From Phymorhynchus buccinoides (lineage: Eukaryota > Mollusca > Gastropoda > Neogastropoda > Raphitomidae): a DNA stretch of 64,000 nucleotides. Numbering within the stretch: the first letter of the stretch is position 1; the number at the start of each line of letters is the position of its first letter. Positions 57,158 to 64,000 of this stretch are shown here, piece after piece. The translations under genes were made by a program, and so were the position numbers. The notes under the pieces were generated by a model. That model did no database searches and was not told where the DNA came from. It was given only the letters and a program-made list of their open reading frames with translations. Location of the stretch: assembly GCA_017654935.2 (NCBI GenBank), contig CM065695.1:37588595-37652594 (forward strand). The letters run 5' to 3'.

Positions 57158-57428
57158 ATGATGATGAAAATGATGTTTTACGTCCTCTCGGTCATAGATA
57201 CATATGGGACATTTGTAAATACAGAGATATAGAAAGCTTTCTATATCTCTGGTAAAAACAAAGATGGTGGGAACAATACTGGCTGCAATGCCCGAAGGCA
57301 GTGCAACACCAGTACAGTCCCGAGTTTTTAGCAATATAGATAGGTGTAGCGGTAACCACGCCTCGGTTAAACCTCATCGGCTATGGTACCGCAACATTAT
57401 TATTGATTACAGTTAAGTATATCGTAAT
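57158..57428 (+). mobile_element. SINE-like family S, copy 5, with 14-bp target duplication
   Basis: GGGATCGTCAGCAG stands directly on both sides (57144-57157 and 57429-57442). The insert begins ATGATGATG, holds the TTTTACGTCCTCTCGG core and ends in AT-rich sequence. It interrupts the protease region of the gypsy element, and AGATATAGAAAGCTTTCTAT within it is a short perfect palindrome. Confidence 0.85.
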
Positions 57429-57585
57429 GGGATCGTCAGCAGTGCCAAACCATGGCTCCAAGGACAGTTGCTACAGCCCACAAAGAAGACCCTGCGCGGG
57501 CCAGGAGGCTCCAGCCTGTCCCCACCAGGCGCATTAATGGCAGAATTGACCTACCATTTGGTAGATCCAGAAGAGGGAAACCATA

Positions 57586-58068
57586 TCGTCGCTGTCCGAC
57601 GCTAACCGTGTATCTAAAAATTTTGACACAAATAGATTTTTTACTGAAACTCATTCCAGTGACCTCACGCAGGTCTTCTATAAATATCTTGTGTCTACGA
57701 CCAATGAAAATGCTCAAATTTGTCACATGATACCACGGAAATAATCGTGTATGTGGCGGGTTGTTGCTGGTTTTGACGTGATAAGTGTGTAACTGGTCAC
57801 GTTAATCGTGTAACTGCCGGCAGCTGTCGTATCTCCCATTGTGAGAACAATGCACTAACTTTGTGACTAACCGTGTAACTGAATTATCACGAAAATTGTG
57901 GGTGTTAATGCAACTTTTATTGTGTCACATGTTTACTCATCGGTAAAGAAGAAGGGTCAAACGTATATCAAATGGGGATTGACTTTGTAGCAGGCGACAA
58001 TACGTTTTTTGATGCTCCTGTAAAATCACTGATTGTGTAAATACACGGTTAGCATTGGACAGCGACGA
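57586..58068. mobile_element. TA-flanked MITE in the gypsy element
   Basis: 483 bases, TCGTCGCTGTCC to GGACAGCGACGA, with GCTAACCGTGTAT and ATACACGGTTAGC further inside. TA on each side. Contains repeated GTGTAACTG words. The host reading frame is interrupted here and resumes beyond it. Confidence 0.83.
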
Positions 58069-59441
58069 TATACATCCTGGACAATCAGCCCTGCTCTCTC
58101 CTCGGCAAGCAAGCCTGTGTCAAGCTAGGCATCATCATAAAACGCGTTGACACCGTGACCAGCACACCCAAATTTGTGGCGGAATTCCCAGGACTTTTTT
58201 CGGGCCTTGGGAAAATCAACACCCTAATTCCTACAAAATATCTACCAAAGCCAACGCACGCCCATTCTGCATTTATACTCCAAGGAAAATTGCACACACC
58301 CTTGTCCCCAAGGTGAAGGCTGAAGTGGAGAACATGCTGAAGCAGGAAGTCATTTTTTTTGTCAGGGAACCAACCAGCTGGTGCTCAGGGATCGTGGTAT
58401 AGTGCCCAAACCAAGTGCAACAAGGCAGTGCAGATGGAGGTCCACCCAATCCATGTCATCTGTTGACAAGAGCCTCGCCAAATTGGGACAGAGCAAGGTT
58501 TTCACCAGGCTGGATGCCAAGAGTGGGTTCTGGTAGATCCCTCTCTCTCTCCAGAATCCAGGCTCCTCGCCACCTTCATCACACCATTTGGACGCTATTG
58601 TTTCAACAGGATGCCCTTTGGCATCAGCTCCATCAGCGAGATCTTCCAGTGGACGATGTCCCAGATTTTGATCAGCATTGACGGAGTCATCTGCCACATG
58701 GACGATATTCTCATACATGCGCCAGATCAGGCCACTCATGACCAACGCGTCCGAGCAGTGTTTCAGCGTCTGAAGGAAGCTGGGGTCACGCTCAACGAGA
58801 AAAGTGAATTCTTTAAAAACTTCTATCACTTTCTTGGGATCAGCCTGGATGCCCTCTGCATCGATGATGTGACCAAAGAGGCCATCAAGAAATTCCCTGC
58901 CCCTACGAACGTCACCGAGCTCCAGCGCTTCATGGGCATAGTGAACCAGATGGCGAAGTTCCTCCCAAGCTTAGCTGATAACAACGCACCTCTACGCCAG
59001 CTGCTGCGCAAGGACACGGCTTGGGTGTGGGATCAGCCACAGCAGACAGCCTTCGGGGACATCAAGAAACAGCTGAACTCGCCATGGGTATGGGTACTAC
59101 CATCCGCAGCGTCCGACCGTCATCGCAACTGATGCTTCCTGCACCGGCATCAGAGCAGTTCTGCTGCAGACACAGGACGATGGATCAAGAAGACCAATCT
59201 GCTTCATCCCGCGCTTACTCAGCAAAAGAAAACCTATGCGGCCATCAAGAAGGAGGCTCTGGCAGCAGCCTGGGCCTGTGAAAGTCTCAGCGACTGCGTG
59301 CTGGGGCTCGAGTTCACCGTAGAAACGGATCACAAGCCACTGGTACCCCTCCTCAGCACCACAGAATTCTACAAGATGCTGCCCCGCATCCAGCGCTTTA
59401 GACTGCACCTCATGAGATATGGCCCCCAAATCCTTCATGTA

Positions 59442-59655
59442 GGGGAAGACGGGGTAAAAAGCGCATGGGCGGGTAAGAAGCCCACCCCAATTATCTCATG
59501 AAATAAAGAAAATTTCAGTCAAATTTGCCCATGAGACGAATACTAGACATTAACGCTCGTCTCATGGGCAAAATGAGACTGAAATTTGCTTCATTTCATG
59601 AGATAATTGGGGTGGGCTTCTTACCCGCCCATGCGCTTTTTACCCCGTCTTCCCC
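59442..59655. mobile_element. Palindromic MITE, copy 2, in the gypsy element
   Basis: 214 bases, GGGGAAGACGGGGTAAAAAG to TTTTTACCCCGTCTTCCCC, TA on both sides; host frame interrupted between RNase H and integrase. Confidence 0.92.
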
Positions 59656-60269
59656 TACCAGGAAAAACACAGATCACCGCTGATGCCCTGTCAAGAGCAC
59701 CAGTCTGGAGTCCTGACGATGCTGACATCAACCTCCTGGAGGACGTCACGGCTCTTGCCAACCGGACCATCAACATCCTGCTAGCTACTTCTCACAAGCT
59801 CCAGGAAATACGGGTTGCCCAAAAGGAAGGCGACGTCACCCACCAGGTCAGGCAGTACTGTGTCCAGGGATGGCCGGCCTACATGCCTGAGAACACCCTC
59901 CTCAAGCAGTACTGGATCAACCGCCAACATCTCACCATCGTGGACGACCTCCTCCTCTTCGATGAACGGCTGGTAATATCAAGATGTCTGCGACTGGATG
60001 TCCTCAACAGACTGCACGAGGGTCACCTAGGCATCACAAAGTGTCGGGCCATGACACGATCGTCAGTCTCAGTGGTGGCCGTACATTTCTTCAGAAATAA
60101 TGGTTAACAAGTGCTCCACCAAGCATCTTCAACTTTCTACATATGCTTCCCCCTTCGCCAAAACTTCACCTAAAATAATAGGAAATGTCTCAAGGGACTA
60201 AGTCAGAAAACTCGGTGGATAGGAGACTAACTGAACTCTGCAAAAATCTTCTTCTTCGTTCGCTCAGTT

Positions 60270-60545
60270 TCCTGTCATATGAGCGTAGATGCGTCATGCT
60301 GCCGTATGCGCCTAACTAAGAAATAGTTAGGCCCAGCATGTCCGACTTCGGCTGAAGAAATATTTGTAAGAATTTATAGGAAAAAAGGAGAGCAAGAGAA
60401 TGGACCGGTAAGGCAGAAAGATAGCAGATGACAGTAAGCAAAGGGAAAAGTCAAAGTCAAAGAGAGTGACAGATTAGAGGAAAACACAAGCACAGAACTT
60501 CCAGAAGATGGGGGAACTATTTGTACGAAAGACCCACGGGGGATG
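60270..60545 (+). repeat. Family X interspersed repeat
   Basis: The 5' module GCGTCATGCTGCCGTATGCG and GTTAGGCCCAGCATGTCC matches 33345-33410; the 3' module ends GATGGGGGAACTATTTGTAC and GACCCACGGGG. Confidence 0.7.
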
Positions 60546-61340
60546 CAAAAGTTTGTTTTCTGGCCAAATGTCCCATGTAGCTGAAGCAGTGTGCTCATTT
60601 GCGTTGTCACAATAAAATAGGAATCGGGTATCATGATCATGCAGTGCTTGGAAGGCAAATCTTAAGCTTCAACCCGCAGTGATAGCTCTACTATTTAGGA
60701 AAGGAACTGGGGCCCTGGAACCAGCTTTTCAGTAAAAATTCAAGGTGACTATTTGTTAAAGAAATTTTGCTACTGCTCTGTTTTTTGTGGGAATTTACTA
60801 ATGATTTATCATCCAGAACATACAAACGGCTATATTTTTATTGCTTGTTTTTCTTTAATCATACTGACAGATACATTTTCCGTCATCAGTCACGATGTCC
60901 TATATAGATGCCAGTTGACTTCTCGCCATCACATATTTTGTGTAGTTTGGGTGCTTTATTCTCTGCTCTTAAGTAATCTAGTGGGGCACTCAACGGTTAT
61001 AACGTTTTCACATATCCAGGTTTTCTAGAAATATTTTATTAAGGCTTTCTGATATGATATGATATGATAATATGATGGCAGATCGATGATCAGGCCATGG
61101 GCCTTTAATTTGGTCATGTTGATCCAAACTTTTGTTCACACATTTTCTCTTTATGTCTCTTTTCTTTTAGTGTCACGGGTGATATTGAGGCTCTCTTAAC
61201 GAGTTACATATCTTCTGTCCGCCCACACAGTGTTTCTATGCTGACAGGCAGAAGTTCTGCACACACGCATTGCAAAAATCATCAAAAATGTAAATCAGAT
61301 TCAAAATTAATTTTACTTTGGGTAATCCTAAATCATGATG
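60546..61340. other. Unassigned interval
   Basis: No supported coding frame. A short ATGATATGATATGATAATATG repeat-like stretch is at 61050-61075. Confidence 0.3.
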
Positions 61341-61344
61341 AACA

Positions 61345-61530
61345 AAACACCCCGAACACCCACGTTGTTGCTGGTTATATTTATATGTTTCTAGTCTGTT
61401 CTTGAAAGCTTGCAGCGATGGGGCTGTCACCACATTTTCCGGAAGCCTGTTCCACTTGTCAACGACTCGGGAGGTGAAAAAATGCGAACGAATACTTGTG
61501 TTGCACCTATTTTTCTTAAGCTTGAATGCT
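61345..61530 (-). mobile_element. LINE C-terminal tail fragment
   Basis: The minus strand reads FFTSRVVDKWNRLPENVVTA, then SLQAFKNRLETY, the terminal motif of CR1/L2-type LINEs. Confidence 0.72.
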
Positions 61531-63461
61531 CATTATGTTTTCCATCTCATCAGCACTTATCCAGAGATGATTTCCTACAAGAGGCTTTGCACTGGCTATG
61601 GTTTTAACAGTCACAATTGACAGTTACTTGATGATTGTAACGGTCCGTTCTGCTTAACTGAAATTTCTTGAGCCCGTTGTAAACGTTTATATCTGACCGT
61701 GCAAGATCTCAAAAACAATTTATAAACATCTAATACCTTTGTTTGAATGTCTGTCCTTGAGCATAAATGCACACGTTTATAGATAGAACATCTCGGCATC
61801 ATAGAGATTTTCACAGCTTGGGATCAACGTTCACCTTGGTGGACATTTTGCTTTGCAACGGCTATGACAAGGCGGAAAATAATGACAATTTGCAACATAA
61901 GTATTGTGATAATGGTCCATCTCATGACACCATTTACATTTTTGTGACATTACATGTACCATAATCTTCACATTGCAAAATATAAAGAGATTCCTTCGTA
62001 CTATAGCTAGCATAGGCCTACTTGTTAAAACGTTCAGTGCGTAATAAATCAAACACAGAAAAAATGCTTATCTCAATGAAGTCTTCAATGACAGATTTTT
62101 TATTTTATTTTATTTTTTCTTAACCCCTTCATCTTTGATCGGCTTCAATTTTAATGGACGGTTTGATCTAAAAAATATTACTGACAATATTTAATTGTTC
62201 ACAAAACTTCTTTATTGACATCCTTTTACATCGTGATAGATAATTTTGATGTTCAACTACAAAACATCTATGAAATTTAATACTTTGCCCCCCAATAAAA
62301 CTGATTTCATTATACATTTTGTTGTAAAGTTTATTGAGACAGGCAGACAGACAGAGAGAAAAACTGACACAAAGACAGACAGCCACGGTCTGTGGAAGAA
62401 AGCAGGGCGTAGCATCCAGGTCAGGCCCTCTGACCAGGGCCTGACCTCTTTTTTCCCCCTTAAAAAACCCAAACCTGCATGCTTTTTGGATGTGGGTTCT
62501 TTCAAACGTCACTTCACCACGGCTACCAAAGACACGATATTAGCTACAAGGGATAGAAGGTAATAATAGTTATGTGTCGTAAACTTGCAACCCAGACTAA
62601 TCAGAATAGAAAAGAATACTATCAACATTGGCATTGGTCTAAATCCTTGTGTCATGATGAAATGGATGTGTTTTGCCTGCATCATAAAATTCCATGCCAG
62701 AGTTTACATAAGGACAACGCGGATCGTAACATTCACACATTATTCTCCCAGGAGAGGCCTCCAATGCTTCGTTTATATTCCAAATATCGTCAGCTTCAGG
62801 GTTTGCTTCTGGGGCAAAAAAGCCCCCCAGACCCCGCATCCTCCACTAAGTCGTCCAATGCCCCCATCTTCCTCCCTCATTACTTTATCAGCGCAAACAC
62901 CCCTGTTCAGTGATATTCATTATCACCTTGTTTCATGTTCGAAGATGACATGCAGGTGCGTGTTTATTTAGAGGGGGTGGGTGGGAGGCAGGAAGGGAAT
63001 AGGTGTATTGGGAAACAGAGCCTGACCACTGTTACAGGGCGTGCTACGCCTCTGAGAAAGCAATGTAGAAACTATCTATCGTAATTAAATGGGGGGAAAG
63101 ACTATTGTTCATTCACTGTGTTCATACTGGTGTCAAATAATTATCTTTAGGGATCTTCTGGTAATAACAATGAACTGAACTCGTCCATTGTACGTCACTC
63201 AGACTTGTCAGCCAGCCACGAGGGTATAATAGGCTTATACCATGCTTATACTGACATGTCGGTGACCATAGAGCTTTCTTCTGTCATTTCCCAAGGTTTG
63301 GTTTCCTCCTTTTGTCTCTCTCAGGGTTGTCGTCATTATGTTTTCTTTAAGGTGCTCGTGTTACCGGTGCTGTGCTAGCTACCTGACTATATAATCTTGG
63401 GAGAATAGTCATGTTCATCTGCTTCTATTGCACTGATTGTTCCCAGAGAACAGGAGCACGC

Positions 63462-63463
<2 letters not shown>
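61531..63463. other. Unassigned interval
   Basis: About 1.9 kb with no recognised domain or splice-supported frame. 62121-62135 has TTAACCCCTTC, a piggyBac-like end, but no partner was found. 62330-62390 has ACAGACAGACAG-type simple sequence. Confidence 0.35.

Positions 63464-63530
<67 letters not shown>
63464..63530. repeat. (CT)n microsatellite
   Basis: About 33 CT units. Confidence 0.96.
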
Positions 63531-63532
<2 letters not shown>

Positions 63533-63629
63533 CGTCTTCCCAATTTGTGCAAGTTAAAGATGAGTAAGAAAAGTAGGATTGGGTTTTATTTTCTTACTTC
63601 TTAATGTATGCATGTTAAAAATGAATATA

Positions 63630-63843
63630 GGGTAAGACGGGGTAAAAGGCCCATGGGCGGGTAAGAAGCCCATGCGAATTATCTCATGAAATAAAGAAAA
63701 TTTCAGTCAAATTTGCCCATGAGACGAATGCTAAACATTAACACTCGTCTCATGGACAAAATGTGACTGAAATGTGCTTCATTTCATGAGATAATTGGCA
63801 TGGGCTTCCTACCCGCCCATGGGCTTTTTACCCCGTCTTCCCC
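63630..63843. mobile_element. Palindromic MITE, copy 3
   Basis: 214 bases, GGGTAAGACGGGGTAAAAGG to TTTTTACCCCGTCTTCCCC, TA on both sides. Same family as 6891-7103 and 59442-59655. Confidence 0.9.
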
Positions 63844-64000
63844 TAGTTAAACTTTAATAACATTAGGCTTGATCTTGTTATTGTTGTGTTACTATATAGG
63901 GTTGTGTTTTGCATGCTTTATATTGCCTTAATTGTGCTCATTTTCCTTTTTCATTTCTACTTTTATATTCGTAATTTTTTCCCCACAGGGCTGGATGTAA

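Larger units (their letters stand above)
56560..60107 (+). mobile_element. Ty3/gypsy-like retrotransposon, broken by three insertions
   Basis: Plus-strand remnants in order: a Gag-type zinc knuckle region (CGYCGHESH, CRLCSKRGHY, about 56895-56990), a retropepsin segment with FKLDTA (57125-57145), reverse transcriptase (TPFGRYCFNRMPFGI, HMDDILIHA at 58585-58730), RNase H (VETDHKPLVPLLS, 59320), and the integrase zinc-binding start (LHEGHLGITKC, 60010). Insertions lie at 57158, 57586 and 59442. Frameshifts and a stop (58533) also break it. The 3' end is cut at about 60107; no LTRs are visible. It is inactive. Confidence 0.85.

Noticed and set aside
58611..59132. A host gene on the plus strand
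   Set aside because: HMDDILIHA and neighbouring words are gypsy reverse transcriptase; the sequence belongs to the retrotransposon.

Overview
The window is eukaryotic nuclear DNA. Genes are split by GT-AG introns, intergenic and intronic space is packed with transposon debris, and there are long (CA)n and (CT)n microsatellites, poly-C tracts and a 500-N assembly gap (48501-49000). CR1/L2-like LINE tails, a Penelope-like element, a Ty3/gypsy-type retrotransposon, piggyBac-like and pogo/Tc1-like MITEs and the repeat style point to an invertebrate animal, probably a lophotrochozoan and most likely a marine gastropod mollusc. The gastropod placement is inference; the sequence contains no taxonomic marker gene.

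Three protein-coding genes can be supported. Two are tandem, same-strand paralogues, each reconstructed as five exons with matching splice phases: gene A (4725-13680, about 933 codons) and gene B (29156-42295, about 898 codons). Each encodes an N-terminal THAP zinc-dependent DNA-binding domain split over exons 1 and 2, a Ser/Thr-rich linker, a conserved middle module with a C-X2-C-X7-C-X2-C knuckle (exons 3 and 4), an acidic stretch, and a large final exon with 15 C2H2 zinc fingers. A decayed copy of the 3' finger array (13773-14276) lies just behind gene A. The third gene (minus strand, coding 53632 down to 50184 and continuing beyond) is an hnRNP C/RALY-type RNA-binding protein with an unusual tyrosine/arginine/aspartate-rich N-terminal tail. 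Three coding exons and a probable non-coding first exon are visible; the 3' end was not found and may lie in the gap.

Layout: 1-3850, LINE tails, MITE, microsatellites and a minisatellite; 3860-14276, gene A and finger fragment; 14643-17165, a recent 1248-bp tandem duplication; 17500-28500, intergenic transposon field (nested pogo-like elements, Penelope-like element, SINE-like copies, LINE tails); 28867-42295, gene B; 42300-49700, MITEs and palindromes with telomere-like CCCTAA tracts, then the gap; 50184-55500, hnRNP C/RALY-like gene on the minus strand; 55850-60107, LINE tail and a gypsy element broken by three later insertions; 60270-64000, repeats and unassigned DNA.

Genes A and B probably act as sequence-specific nuclear regulators with two DNA-binding modules. 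The hnRNP-like protein probably binds pre-mRNA. Nothing in the sequence shows that the three act together.
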